Shown one piece after another: positions 1 to 8,830 of a DNA stretch of 64,000 bases (the first letter of the stretch is position 1; every line of letters starts with the position of its first letter). The stretch lies in NCBI RefSeq assembly GCF_026072635.1, contig NZ_AP023081.1:1882501-1946500 (forward strand), read 5' to 3'. The notes beneath the pieces were generated by a model that saw only the letters and a program-made list of their open reading frames with translations, had not been told where the DNA came from and searched no databases. This DNA is from Pseudomonas solani (GTDB taxonomy: Bacteria; Pseudomonadota; Gammaproteobacteria; Pseudomonadales; Pseudomonadaceae). The translations under genes and the position numbers were made by a program.

Positions 1-18
1 ATTGATAAAACTCCGGCC

Positions 19-1386
19 ATGCAAAAAGAAACCGAAATCAAGCTCCGCGCCAGCCGCGAGACCCTCGAAGCCCTCCGCGACCACCCGCTGCTGAAGAAGC
101 GCAACAAGAGCGGCTGGGAGAAGCGCGAGCTCTTCAACCAGTACTACGACACCCCCGAGCGGGATTTGTCGCGCGCCAAGGTCGCCCTGCGCCTGCGTCG
201 CGACGGTGATCAATTCATCCAGACCCTGAAGAGCCGTGGCCAGAGCGTGGCCGGCCTCTCCGAGCGCAACGAGTGGGACTGGTACCTGACCAAGGCCAAG
301 CTCGACCCGAAGAAACTCGGTGACGACTGCTGGCCCGCCAGCCTCGCCGAGCTGGACAAGAAGACCCTGGCACCGATCTTCACCACCGACTTCGTCCGCG
401 AGCGCGCCGAGATCGCCTGGGGCCGTGGCAAGGCCAAGGTGGTGGTGGAAGCCGCCCTGGACCTGGGCAAGGTCATCGCCGGCAAGGCCGAGGAAGAAAT
501 CTGCGAGCTGGAGCTGGAACTGCGCCAGGGCGAGCCCGAAGCCCTGCTGGAGCTGGCCCGTGAACTGGCCGCCGACCTGGCCCTGATGCCCTGCGACATC
601 AGCAAGGCCGAGCGTGGCTACCGCCTGTTCGACGCCAACAGCTACAGCGTCGCCCTGCCGGCCCCGGAGCTGGACGCCGAGATGCCCCTGGACGACGCCA
701 TCGCCGCCATCGCCTGGCACCTGCTCGGCAGCAGCCAGCGCCTGGCCGAGCAATACCGTTTCAACGGCCACTGGAAGCTGCTCGGCGAATGGCTGCAGCA
801 ACTGATCGACCTGCGCGCCCTGCTCGGCAGCCTCGGCCAGGCCGCACCGCGCACCACCAGCCATGGCCTGCGTGAAGCCCTGGACGCCCTGATCGGTGAC
901 TGGCGCCCGCGCCTGGCCGCCGGCCAGGACGACGAAGCCGCGCGCAAGGCCGCGCCGCAGCAGTTCGCCGACGAACTGGCCGGCACCCGCTGGGGCCTGT
1001 TCTCCCTCGACGCCTCCAGCTGGCTGCTGGCCCGCGGCTGGACCGCCAACCGCAACGACCGTGGCAACCGCCAGGGCAAGGCGGCGCTGGGCAAATGGCT
1101 GCCGCGCCTGCTGGGCGACGAAGCCCGCGACCTGCAGCTGGACCGCTACAAGCGCCAGCCCGAGGACCTCGCCGAACAGCTGCCGCGCATCGAGCGCCTG
1201 CTGGTCTGGCTGCGCCTGGCCCGCAGCGTGCTGCTGGAAATCCCCGAGACCGACCGTTGCTACGGCGAGCTGAACAAGCTGGCCGAACTGGCGAGCCAGC
1301 CGATCGACGAGGAAGCCCTAGAAGCCCGTGTCACCCAGGCCCACCAGGTGCTGACGCTGAAGAGCTGGAAACAGCTGCTCAAGTGA
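19..1386 (+). CDS. CYTH and CHAD domain protein (inorganic triphosphatase-like)
   Basis: The 455-residue protein begins with the ExExK signature of the CYTH fold (E4, E6, K8), followed by the charged strands of a triphosphate tunnel to about residue 200. The remainder is a helical, Arg/Lys/His-bearing CHAD domain, thought to bind polyphosphate. The family includes E. coli YgiF, a cytosolic inorganic triphosphatase. The start is the first ATG, 18 bases into the window, so its promoter lies mostly outside. A DUF502 gene follows 49 bases downstream, probably co-transcribed. Family assignment is firm; substrate is inferred. Confidence 0.88.
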   Translation: MQKETEIKLRASRETLEALRDHPLLKKRNKSGWEKRELFNQYYDTPERDLSRAKVALRLRRDGDQFIQTLKSRGQSVAGLSERNEWDWYLTKAKLDPKKLGDDCWPASLAELDKKTLAPIFTTDFVRERAEIAWGRGKAKVVVEAALDLGKVIAGKAEEEICELELELRQGEPEALLELARELAADLALMPCDISKAERGYRLFDANSYSVALPAPELDAEMPLDDAIAAIAWHLLGSSQRLAEQYRFNGHWKLLGEWLQQLIDLRALLGSLGQAAPRTTSHGLREALDALIGDWRPRLAAGQDDEAARKAAPQQFADELAGTRWGLFSLDASSWLLARGWTANRNDRGNRQGKAALGKWLPRLLGDEARDLQLDRYKRQPEDLAEQLPRIERLLVWLRLARSVLLEIPETDRCYGELNKLAELASQPIDEEALEARVTQAHQVLTLKSWKQLLK

Positions 1387-1435
1387 TGCGACCCGGCACC
1401 GCGCGCCCGCGCGGTGCCGACGAGGAACCCACCCG

Positions 1436-2095
1436 ATGTTCAAGCAAAGCTTCCGATCCCTGCTCGGCACCTGGCTGACCGGCCTGCTGGCCCTGTTGCC
1501 GCTGGTGCTGACCCTGGCCCTGCTGGCCTGGATCGTCAGCCTGCTCAATCGCCTGGTGGGCCCCTCGACGCTGATCGGCCAACTGCTCGCCGCCCTCGGC
1601 CAGCCATTCGCCAGCAACCCCTACCTCGCCTGGTTCGTTGGCACCCTGGTGCTGCTGGGCAGCCTCTATCCCCTGGGCCTGGCCGTGCAGCTGGGCCTGC
1701 GCCGGCCACTGGCCTGGCTGTTCGACCAGACCCTGCGGCGCACCCCTCTGATCGGCAACGTCTACAACATCGCCGACCGCTTCGTCGGCATGCTCGACAA
1801 GGAAAAGAACGCCGACATCACCACCATGAAGCCGGTCTGGTGCTTCTTCGGCGGTGACGGCGCGGCAGTGCTCGCGCTGCAGCCCAGCTCCGCCCCCATC
1901 GAGCTGGAAGGCCGGCCCTACTGCGCCATCCTGGTGCCCACCGCGCCCATCCCGGTGGGTGGCGGCCTGCTCTACGTGCCGGTGGACTGGGTGCGCCCGG
2001 CCGACATGGGCGTCGACGCGCTGACCAGCATCTACGTCTCCATGGGCCTCACCCCGCCGCCCGCCGCCACACCGCCCGACGCCTCGCGGAGCTGA
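1436..2095 (+). CDS. DUF502 family membrane protein
   Basis: A 219-residue protein with two strongly hydrophobic segments (about residues 10-35 and 60-85) and then a soluble domain with the family's pattern of tyrosines and prolines (TPLIGNVYN near 103-111, and VYVP-like sequence near 180). DUF502 proteins are inner-membrane proteins of unknown function, widespread in Proteobacteria. It lies 49 bases after the CYTH-CHAD gene and 85 bases before argC, all in the same direction. No function can be given from sequence. Confidence 0.85.
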   Translation: MFKQSFRSLLGTWLTGLLALLPLVLTLALLAWIVSLLNRLVGPSTLIGQLLAALGQPFASNPYLAWFVGTLVLLGSLYPLGLAVQLGLRRPLAWLFDQTLRRTPLIGNVYNIADRFVGMLDKEKNADITTMKPVWCFFGGDGAAVLALQPSSAPIELEGRPYCAILVPTAPIPVGGGLLYVPVDWVRPADMGVDALTSIYVSMGLTPPPAATPPDASRS

Positions 2096-2180
2096 TCCGC
2101 CGACGCGCTTGGCCAAGGCGCCACCCCGCTGGTTACAATGCGCGCCCCGCTCTTCATTCGTCTGTCCGAGAGAGTCCGCC

Positions 2181-3128
2181 ATGGTTTTCAAAGTGTTCGT
2201 AGATGGTCAGGAAGGCACCACCGGCCTCCGCTTGCTCGACTACCTGTCCGGCCGTGCCGACATCGAGCTGCTGCGCATCGCCGATGACAAACGCAAGGAC
2301 CCGCAGGAGCGCGCGCGCTTCCTGAATGCCGCCGACGTCGCCTTCCTCTGCCTGCCCGACGTGGCCTCCCGCGAGGCGGTGTCGCTGGTGACCAACCCGA
2401 ACACCTGCATCATCGACGCCAGCACCGCGTTCCGCACCGATGACAGCTGGGCCTATGGCCTGCCGGAACTGGCCGCCGGCCAGCGCGAGAAGATCCGCAC
2501 CAGCAAGCGCATCGCCGTGCCCGGCTGCCACGCCAGTGCCTTCATCCTCGCCGTGCGCCCGCTGATCGACGCCGGCCTGCTGCCCGCCGACTACCCACTG
2601 TCGACCTTCTCCCTCACTGGCTACAGCGGTGGCGGCAAGGGCATGATCGCCCAGTACGAAGCCGGCAACGACGCCGCCCTGATGAGCCCGCGCCCCTACG
2701 CCCTGGGCCTGGAGCACAAGCACCTGCCGGAAATGCGCGTCCAGGCCCGCCTGGCCCAGGCACCGGTGTTCAACCCCATCGTCGGCCCCTTCCTCAAGGG
2801 CCTGGCGGTCACCGTGCCGCTCTACACCGAGCGCCTGGCGCGCAAGGCCAGCGCCGCCGAAATCACCGAGATCTACCGCCAGCACTACGCCGGCGAACAG
2901 TTCGTGCGGGTGATGCCGGCCGGTGACGAAGCCAACCTCGACGGCGGCTTCTTCGACGTCCAGGGCTGCAACGACACCAACCGCGTCGACCTCTTCGTCT
3001 TCGGCTCCGCCGACCGCCTCAACCTGGTCGCGCGCCTGGACAACCTCGGCAAGGGCGCCGCCGGTGCCGCAGTGCAGTGCATGAACGTGCACATCGGCGC
3101 CGACGAGGCCACCGGCCTCAACGCCTGA
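2181..3128 (+). CDS. argC: N-acetyl-gamma-glutamyl-phosphate reductase, short type
   Basis: Reduces N-acetylglutamyl phosphate to N-acetylglutamate semialdehyde with NADPH in arginine synthesis (cytosol). The 315-residue length and the N-terminus with GQEGTTG are those of the type 2 enzyme. The catalytic cysteine lies in VPGCHA near residue 117. The start is the ATG preceded by GAGAG; an in-frame upstream start at 2109 would add 24 residues that do not resemble the family. A strong intrinsic terminator follows directly. Confidence 0.95.
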   Translation: MVFKVFVDGQEGTTGLRLLDYLSGRADIELLRIADDKRKDPQERARFLNAADVAFLCLPDVASREAVSLVTNPNTCIIDASTAFRTDDSWAYGLPELAAGQREKIRTSKRIAVPGCHASAFILAVRPLIDAGLLPADYPLSTFSLTGYSGGGKGMIAQYEAGNDAALMSPRPYALGLEHKHLPEMRVQARLAQAPVFNPIVGPFLKGLAVTVPLYTERLARKASAAEITEIYRQHYAGEQFVRVMPAGDEANLDGGFFDVQGCNDTNRVDLFVFGSADRLNLVARLDNLGKGAAGAAVQCMNVHIGADEATGLNA

Positions 3129-3144
3129 TCCGCTGCACAACGAG

Positions 3145-3172
3145 AAAGGCCGGCCTCTGCCGGCCTTTTTTT
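3145..3172 (+). terminator. intrinsic terminator of argC
   Basis: A 10-bp GC-rich stem (AAAGGCCGGC / GCCGGCCTTT) with a 4-base loop and a run of Ts, 17 bases after the argC stop. Confidence 0.9.
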
Positions 3173-3222
3173 GTGCCTACGGGATTTACACCGGCCCATC
3201 CAGTAGCCCGGGCTACGCGCTG

Positions 3223-3250
3223 AAAAAGCCCCGCCGATGCGGGGCTTTTT
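3223..3250 (+). terminator. second terminator-like hairpin
   Basis: A perfect 12-bp stem (AAAAAGCCCCGC and its complement) around a 4-base loop, with A-tract and T-tract on the two sides, so it could work in either direction. It sits between argC and structured repeat copy 1. A further perfect inverted repeat (GTGTCAGC / GCTGACAC) lies at 3311-3329. Confidence 0.75.
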
Positions 3251-3351
3251 CGTTCCCGCGAGATAAGCCGGCGGGTTTCACCCGCCCTACGTACTGCCTA
3301 TCGGGAGTTTGTGTCAGCAGCGCTGACACCTTTGCTTTATTCGGGCGACAA

Positions 3352-3645
3352 AATTGAAGCAGCGGCCAAACGCCCCTTTCAGGAGGCCGAGCGAATCGTC
3401 GTGTAAGGGGTTGAGCGACATGGATGTCGCGAGAGCCGCGATGGGCCAGGGATGGCCCTTCGCGGCGTGCCCCTGGAACGACGATGGAGCGAGGGAAGTC
3501 TGGCTTCAGCCAGACCCGTATGCAGGGGCAAGCCCTTTTGGTTCCTTTTAAGTGGTTCGGCATTCCGACGATTGTTAAAAGGGACTCGCCCGGGTGGGCG
3601 AAACCAAAAGCATCAGCAGAGCTCGGCAATCAGCTGGGCTCGAAG
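3352..3645 (+). repeat. structured dispersed element, copy 1 (core only)
   Basis: About 294 bases that align closely with 34541-34815 and 52830-53175. It can form successive hairpins: GCGACAT/ATGTCGC (3415-3430), a long two-part stem GCCGCGA + GGGCCA / TGGCCC + TCGCGGC (3435-3466), GTCTGGC/GCCAGAC (3498-3515), and a final arm containing GGGACTCGCCC. The other copies carry paired base changes in the same stems. This copy lacks the terminal inverted repeats seen on copies 2 and 3. A decayed REP-like stretch follows at about 3655-3745. Reading frames across it are open but differ between copies and look spurious. Confidence 0.75.
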
Positions 3646-3772
3646 CTCCCCAACTTACTCGCGAAAGGGCCGCGCAGCGGCCCCAGGCGCGAACCCGCAA
3701 GGAGCGGCAGCCTATCGGCTGCCATCGCGAATGAATTCCCACAGGTACCTCCCCCCGGGGCAGTGCGTCCCC

Positions 3773-4243
3773 CTACCCGCCCACCGGCAAGCGGGTGGTC
3801 GACTTGATCTCCGACAGGGCGACGATGGAGTTGACCTCCTGGATGCCCGGCACCAGTGACAGCTTCTCGAAGAAGAAGCGCTCGTAGGCCTCGATATCCT
3901 TGGTGACGATGCGCAGCATGAAGTCCACTGCGCCCATCAGCACGTGGCATTCCAGCACCTCGGGGAAGCCCTGCATGGCCTCGGCGAATTCGGTGAGGTT
4001 GGAGCGGCCGTGGGCGTTGAGCTTCACCTGGGCGAAGATCTGCGCGTTGAGGCCGATCTTGCGCCGGTCCAGCAGGGTCACCTGGCGGCGGATCACGCCT
4101 TCCTCCTTGAGCCGCTGGATGCGCCGCCAGCAGGGCGACTGGGACAGGCCGATGCGCTCGGCGATCTCGGCGGTGGCGATGCTGGCGTCCTCCTGCAGCA
4201 GTTCGAGGATGCGGCGGTCGTAGGGATCGAGTTCGACAGGCAT
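3773..4243 (-). CDS. Lrp/AsnC family transcriptional regulator
   Basis: A 156-residue DNA-binding protein: an N-terminal helix-turn-helix (about residues 4-60, with the family's D-x-x-D-R-x-I-L opening and SQSPCWRRIQRL recognition region) and a C-terminal RAM/ACT ligand-binding domain. The ATG at 4243 has GGGG seven bases upstream; a TTG at 4255 would add four residues. It is transcribed away from the ACT-like gene at 4369. Family members respond to amino acids; the target here is unknown. A near-palindrome overlaps its ribosome-binding region. Confidence 0.9.
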   Translation of the reverse strand: MPVELDPYDRRILELLQEDASIATAEIAERIGLSQSPCWRRIQRLKEEGVIRRQVTLLDRRKIGLNAQIFAQVKLNAHGRSNLTEFAEAMQGFPEVLECHVLMGAVDFMLRIVTKDIEAYERFFFEKLSLVPGIQEVNSIVALSEIKSTTRLPVGG

Positions 4244-4249
4244 GAAAAA

Positions 4250-4271
4250 CCCCAATATTCGGATATCGGGG
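4250..4271. promoter_or_regulatory. imperfect palindrome upstream of the Lrp-type gene
   Basis: CCCC-ATAT-GG-ATAT-GGGG-like 22-base imperfect inverted repeat (18 of 22 positions symmetric), overlapping the translation start region of the Lrp/AsnC gene. Position and symmetry suggest an autoregulatory site; binding is not demonstrated. Confidence 0.4.
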
Positions 4272-4368
4272 AAATTCTATTCCTCAACAAGCCGAAAGGA
4301 CCAATAAACAGGCAGAAATTCTCCGCTTGGCGCCCGGAAAATAGGCCGTCGCCTCCGGAGCCGCCAAC

Positions 4369-4716
4369 ATGCTCGATCTCGAAGAATCACCCCGCGTCAC
4401 CCTGCCACCGCCCTTCACCGCCGCCCTGGCGTCGCGGGAAGACGTGTGGAGCAAGGCGCACCTGCCCGGCCAGGCGCGCACCCTGAGCTTCACCATCCTC
4501 GCCGAGGCCGACGCGGACATCCTCAGCCGCCTGCTCGGCTACTTCGCCCAGCTGCAACTGGTGCCGCAGTGGCTGGAGTCCAGCCGCCAGGGCGACGAGC
4601 TGCTGCTGCGGGTGCGCCAGGACGGCCTGACCCTCCACCGCGCCGAGGTCATCGCGCAGAAAATGCGCTCCCTGGTCAGCGTGTTTTCGGTGGATGTGCA
4701 GCCTGCGGCATCCTGA
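4369..4716 (+). CDS. small ACT-like protein of unknown function
   Basis: 115 residues. After about 35 variable residues the pattern LSFTILAEADADILSRLLGYF, then alternating strands and one helix to SVFSVDV, fits a single beta-alpha-beta-beta-alpha-beta ACT-like fold, as found in small regulatory subunits. There is no catalytic partner domain. It is divergent from the Lrp/AsnC gene across about 125 bases, so the two may share a control region. GGAG lies about 11 bases before the ATG. I do not recognise a specific function; the ACT assignment is by pattern only. Confidence 0.6.
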   Translation: MLDLEESPRVTLPPPFTAALASREDVWSKAHLPGQARTLSFTILAEADADILSRLLGYFAQLQLVPQWLESSRQGDELLLRVRQDGLTLHRAEVIAQKMRSLVSVFSVDVQPAAS

Positions 4717-4850
4717 CCACGCCGTTCGGTGCACCCGATCACGCAATGCCCTTCGCCCCGAGGCGCCGATTCGGGCATCCTGTGCCCCCTCCACGGAAGA
4801 GTGCGTTGGCTACTCTTCCCTGACCGGGATCGCGTGACCAAGGAGCCTGC

Positions 4851-6635
4851 ATGTCCGCTTTTGCCTCAGCCGCCCAGGATCGCTGGCTGGACCTCAACGA
4901 CCTCCTGCGGGAGCTGGTGAACCAGGGCCGGATCGCCCAGGACACCGCCGAGCAGTGCATGGCGATTCGCCGCAGCGCGGTGAACAACCAGCAGCACCCG
5001 CTGGAATTCCTCGCCAGCCAGCAGGTCGACGACCTCAAGCGCCCCGGCAAGAAGCTCGACCTCGAAGCCCTGACCGTCTGGCTTTCCGAGTACGCCGGCC
5101 AGCCCTACCTGCGCATCGACCCGCTGAAGATCGACGTCGCCGCGGTCACCCCGCTGATGTCCTACGCCTTCGCCCAGCGCCACAAGATCCTCGCCGTGGC
5201 CGCCGACAGCGAGAGCGTCACCATCGCCAGCGCCCAGCCCTTCGTGCACAGCTGGGAGGGCAACCTCACCCACGTGCTCAAGCGCCCGATCAAGCGCATC
5301 GTCGCCAACCCGGCAGACATCCAGCGCTTCACCGTGGAGTTCTACCGCCTGGCCAAGTCGGTCAGCGGCGCCAATGCCGTGGACCAGAAGATCAGCGGCG
5401 TCGGCAACTTCGAACAATTGCTGAAACTGGGGGCGAACGACCAGGAACCTGACGCCAACGACGCGCATATCGTCAACATCGTCGACTGGCTGTTCCAGTA
5501 CGCCTACCAGCAGCGCGCCAGTGACATCCACATCGAGCCGCGCCGCGAACAGGGCACCGTGCGCTTCCGCATCGACGGCGTGCTGCACACCGTCTACCAG
5601 TTCCCACCGCAGGTGACGATGGCCATCGTCAGCCGCCTGAAGAGCCTCGGCCGCATGAACGTGGCGGAGAAGCGCAAGCCCCAGGACGGCCGGGTCAAGA
5701 CCAAGACCCCGGAAGGCGGCGAGGTGGAGCTGCGCCTGTCCACACTGCCCACCGCCTTCGGCGAGAAGATGGTGATGCGGATCTTCGACCCCGAGGTGCT
5801 GCTCAAGAGCTTCGACCAGCTGGGCTTCTCCCAGGACGACCTGAAGCGCTGGCAGAGCATGACCAACCAGCCCAACGGCATCATCCTGGTCACCGGCCCC
5901 ACCGGCTCGGGCAAGACCACCACGCTCTACACCACGCTCAAGCAGCTGGCCACCAGCGAGGTGAACGTCTGCACCATCGAAGACCCCATCGAGATGATCG
6001 AGGGCGCCTTCAACCAGATGCAGGTGCAGCACAACATCGACCTGACCTTCGCCAGCGGCGTGCGTGCGCTGATGCGCCAGGACCCGGACATCATCATGGT
6101 CGGCGAGATCCGCGACCTGGAAACCGCCGAGATGGCCATCCAGGCGGCGCTCACCGGCCACCTGGTGCTCTCCACCCTGCACACCAACGACGCCCCCAGC
6201 GCCATCACCCGCCTGCTGGAACTGGGCGTGCCCTACTACCTGCTGCGCGCCACCCTGCTCGGGGTCATGGCCCAGCGCCTGGTGCGCACCCTGTGCCCGC
6301 ACTGCAAGGCGCCCATCGAGCTGGAAGAAGAGGACTGGCAGAATCTCACCCGCCCCTGGAGCGCACCGCTGCCCACCGGGGCGCACCGCGCCGTGGGCTG
6401 CCTGGAATGCCGCGACACCGGCTACCGGGGCCGCGCCGGGGTCTACGAGATCATGCTGCTGTCGGACTCGGTGAAGAGCTACATCACCGCCGACACCGAC
6501 CTGGTCGGCCTGCGCCGCAACGCTTTCAAGGAAGGCATGCGCAGCCTGCGCCTGTCCGGCGCGCAGAAGGTCGCCGCCGGGCTGACCACGGTCGAGGAAG
6601 TGCTGCGGGTCACCCCGCAGAGCGAACAGAAGTAA
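4851..6635 (+). CDS. GspE/PilB-family secretion ATPase
   Basis: A 594-residue hexameric ATPase of the type II secretion/type IV pilus class. It has an N-terminal GspE-N-like region (to about 180), a conserved DIHIEP segment, Walker A GPTGSGKTT at about 349, the Walker B/Asp box region near DPDIIMVGEIRD at about 411, and paired cysteines CPHC (about 482) and CLEC (about 517) forming the usual zinc site. AAGGAG precedes the ATG. No other secretion or pilus gene is nearby, so it is an orphan whose partners must lie elsewhere. The exact system is not assignable. Confidence 0.9.
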   Translation: MSAFASAAQDRWLDLNDLLRELVNQGRIAQDTAEQCMAIRRSAVNNQQHPLEFLASQQVDDLKRPGKKLDLEALTVWLSEYAGQPYLRIDPLKIDVAAVTPLMSYAFAQRHKILAVAADSESVTIASAQPFVHSWEGNLTHVLKRPIKRIVANPADIQRFTVEFYRLAKSVSGANAVDQKISGVGNFEQLLKLGANDQEPDANDAHIVNIVDWLFQYAYQQRASDIHIEPRREQGTVRFRIDGVLHTVYQFPPQVTMAIVSRLKSLGRMNVAEKRKPQDGRVKTKTPEGGEVELRLSTLPTAFGEKMVMRIFDPEVLLKSFDQLGFSQDDLKRWQSMTNQPNGIILVTGPTGSGKTTTLYTTLKQLATSEVNVCTIEDPIEMIEGAFNQMQVQHNIDLTFASGVRALMRQDPDIIMVGEIRDLETAEMAIQAALTGHLVLSTLHTNDAPSAITRLLELGVPYYLLRATLLGVMAQRLVRTLCPHCKAPIELEEEDWQNLTRPWSAPLPTGAHRAVGCLECRDTGYRGRAGVYEIMLLSDSVKSYITADTDLVGLRRNAFKEGMRSLRLSGAQKVAAGLTTVEEVLRVTPQSEQK

Positions 6636-6711
6636 CCACCGCCGCCCGGCGCAGAATCCGGGCGGATAACCGAGAAAGGCCGCTGCCGGCACTCACCTAC
6701 AGGGAACAGTC

Positions 6712-7631
6712 ATGGGCATCACCACAGTCGTACTCCTCTTCGTCGCGCTCGCCGTGGCCATCGTCTTCATGGGCTTCAAGGTCGTGCCGCAGGGCTACGA
6801 GTGGACGGTGGAGCGCTTCGGCCGCTACACCAACACCCTCAAGCCGGGCCTGAACATCATCGTTCCGGTGATGGACCGCATCGGCCGCAAGCTCAACGTC
6901 ATGGAAGCCGTGCTGGACATCCCCCGCAGGAAGCCATCAGCGCCGACAACGCCATCGTCGAGATCGACGCCGTGTGCTTCTTCCAGGTGATCAACGCGGC
7001 CCAGGCGGCCTATGAGGTGAACAACCTCGAGCACGCCATCCGCAACCTGGTGATGACCAACATCCGCACCGTGCTCGGCTCCATGGAGCTGGACGCCATG
7101 CTCAGCCAGCGCGACGCCATCAACGAGCGCCTGCTGCGCACCGTCGACGAAGCCACCGCGCCCTGGGGCATCAAGGTCACCCGTATCGAGATCAAGGACA
7201 TCAGCCCGCCCGCCGACCTGGTGGAAGCCATGGCCAGCCAGATGAAGGCCGAGCGCCTCAAGCGCGCGCAGATCCTCGAGGCCGAAGGCTCCCGCTCCGC
7301 CGCCATCCTCACCGCCGAAGGCCACAAGCAGGCGGAAATCCTCCGCGCCGAGGGCGAGCGCGCCGCCGCCTTCCTCGAAGCCGAGGCCCGCGAACGCGCC
7401 GCCCAGGCCGAAGCCGAGGCGACCCGCGTGGTCTCCCAGGCCATCGCCAACGGCAACGTGCAGGCGGTGAACTACTTCGTCGCGCAGAAATACGTCGAGG
7501 CCCTGGGCAGCCTGGCCAGCGCCAACAACAGCAAGGTGATCCTCATGCCGCTGGAGGCCAGCCAGGTGATCGGCTCGGTGGGCGGCATCGGCGAGATCGT
7601 CAAAGCCACCTTCGGCGACAAGAAGGTCTGA
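6712..7631 (+). pseudogene. qmcA: QmcA/stomatin-like SPFH protein, one-base frameshift
   Basis: A membrane-anchored SPFH/prohibitin-family protein: N-terminal transmembrane helix (residues 3-20), then the SPFH domain and an Ala/Glu-rich coiled coil. The first 72 residues are in one frame and the rest, from PQEAISADNA onward, in another. The switch is at a C run at about 6931-6935 where one C appears to be missing; restoring it gives a normal protein of about 306 residues. The nfeD partner follows two bases later. Conserved sequence on both sides argues for a sequencing error or a recent mutation. Confidence 0.88.
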
Positions 7632-7633
7632 CC

Positions 7634-8089
7634 ATGCTCGGCTACCTGCAGACCCTGTCCTTCTGGGACTGGCTGGCCCTGGGCACCCTGCTGCTGATCC
7701 TCGAAGTCTTCGGCGCCGGCGGCTACCTGCTGTGGATCGGCCTCGCCGCCGCCGCGGTGGGCGTGCTCACCTTCCTCGTGCCGGGCATCCCGTGGGAGGT
7801 GCAGTTCATCCTCTTCGGCGTGCTCTCGGTGTGCACCGCCGTCTACTGGTGGCGCCGCCAGCGCAGCGCCGCCAAGCCCTCCGACCAGCCAGGGCTGAAC
7901 CGCCGTGGCCAGGAATTCGTCGGCCGCCAGTTCGCCCTGCACCAGGCCATCGAAGGCGGGCGCGGCAAGATCAAGGCCGGCGATTCGGTGTGGCTGGTGA
8001 TCGGGCCCGACCTGCCCGTCGGCGCCCAGGTCCGCGTGGTCGGCCAGGACGGCGTGCTGCTCAAGGTGGAACCTGCCGGCGACAACTGA
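7634..8089 (+). CDS. NfeD-family membrane protein
   Basis: 151 residues with hydrophobic segments at about 5-30, 32-52 and 55-75, then a soluble C-terminal OB-fold region containing GxGxVKxGD-like sequence. NfeD-family proteins pair with SPFH proteins such as QmcA in the inner membrane and are thought to serve membrane organisation. Translation is probably coupled, since only two bases separate it from the preceding stop. Confidence 0.88.
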   Translation: MLGYLQTLSFWDWLALGTLLLILEVFGAGGYLLWIGLAAAAVGVLTFLVPGIPWEVQFILFGVLSVCTAVYWWRRQRSAAKPSDQPGLNRRGQEFVGRQFALHQAIEGGRGKIKAGDSVWLVIGPDLPVGAQVRVVGQDGVLLKVEPAGDN

Positions 8090-8149
8090 CGCAAGCCTTG
8101 CACGGGCTCCCGCCCTGACGTCCAATAGCGCGTCGCCCAGGAGCCCGTC

Positions 8150-8800
8150 ATGCCACGTCCCGCCACCACCCGCAAACCCCGCGCCAGCAGCCAGCTGCGC
8201 ATCACCGGGATTCTCGACGCCGCACGGGCGCTGCTGGCCGAGGAAGGCGTCGCCAACCTGTCGATCTACAGCGTGGCCGAGCGCGCGGACATGCCGCCCT
8301 CCTCCGTCTACCACTTCTTCGCCAGCGTGCCGGCCATCCTCGAAGGCCTCACCGCCGAGGTGCACGCCGCCTTCCGCGCCTGCCTGCAGGAGCCGGTGGA
8401 ACACGGCAGCCTGGGCAGCTGGCGCGACCTCTCGCGCCTGGTGGAAGAACGCATGCTGGCGATCTACGCCGACGACACCGCCGCGCGCCAGCTGATCCTC
8501 GCCCAACACGGCCTCACCGAAGTGACCCAGGCCGACCGCCAGCACGACATCGAGCTGGGCCGCCTGATGCACCGCCTGTTCGAGCGCCACTTCGAGCTGC
8601 CGGCACTGCCGGATGACATCGACGTCTTCGCCCTGGCCATGGAGCTGGGCGATCGCGTCTATGCCCGCTCGGTGCAGCTGCATGGCGAGATCACCCCGCG
8701 CTTCGCCGAGGAAGGCATGCGCGTGTTCGATGCCTACCTCGGCCTCTACCTGCCGCCCTTCCTGCCCAAGCGGGCCGTTGCGCTTGCCGATACCCCCTGA
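8150..8800 (+). CDS. aguR: TetR-family regulator of agmatine catabolism (AguR)
   Basis: A 216-residue TetR/AcrR repressor with an N-terminal helix-turn-helix (about 18-65; ADMPPSSVYHFF recognition helix) and a helical ligand domain. It lies directly upstream of aguB and aguA in the same direction, the arrangement of aguR-aguBA in P. aeruginosa, where AguR represses aguBA and agmatine or N-carbamoylputrescine relieves it. Its identity as AguR rests on this context. GGAGCC precedes the ATG. Confidence 0.85.
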   Translation: MPRPATTRKPRASSQLRITGILDAARALLAEEGVANLSIYSVAERADMPPSSVYHFFASVPAILEGLTAEVHAAFRACLQEPVEHGSLGSWRDLSRLVEERMLAIYADDTAARQLILAQHGLTEVTQADRQHDIELGRLMHRLFERHFELPALPDDIDVFALAMELGDRVYARSVQLHGEITPRFAEEGMRVFDAYLGLYLPPFLPKRAVALADTP

Positions 8801-8830
8801 AATCGCTCGATTTCTATCCGACATTAAGCC

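Noticed and set aside
3424..3859. Open frames in structured repeat copy 1 and similar frames at 34404 and 52903
   Set aside because: The three copies differ by changes that alter frames while keeping RNA stems, so these are unlikely to be proteins even though similar frames are often annotated.
4866..6692. Long minus-strand open frame opposite the GspE-type gene
   Set aside because: It is an antisense shadow typical of GC-rich third-position bias; its translation is low-complexity Gly/Ala/His/Asp-rich with no domain pattern, while the plus strand encodes a conserved ATPase.
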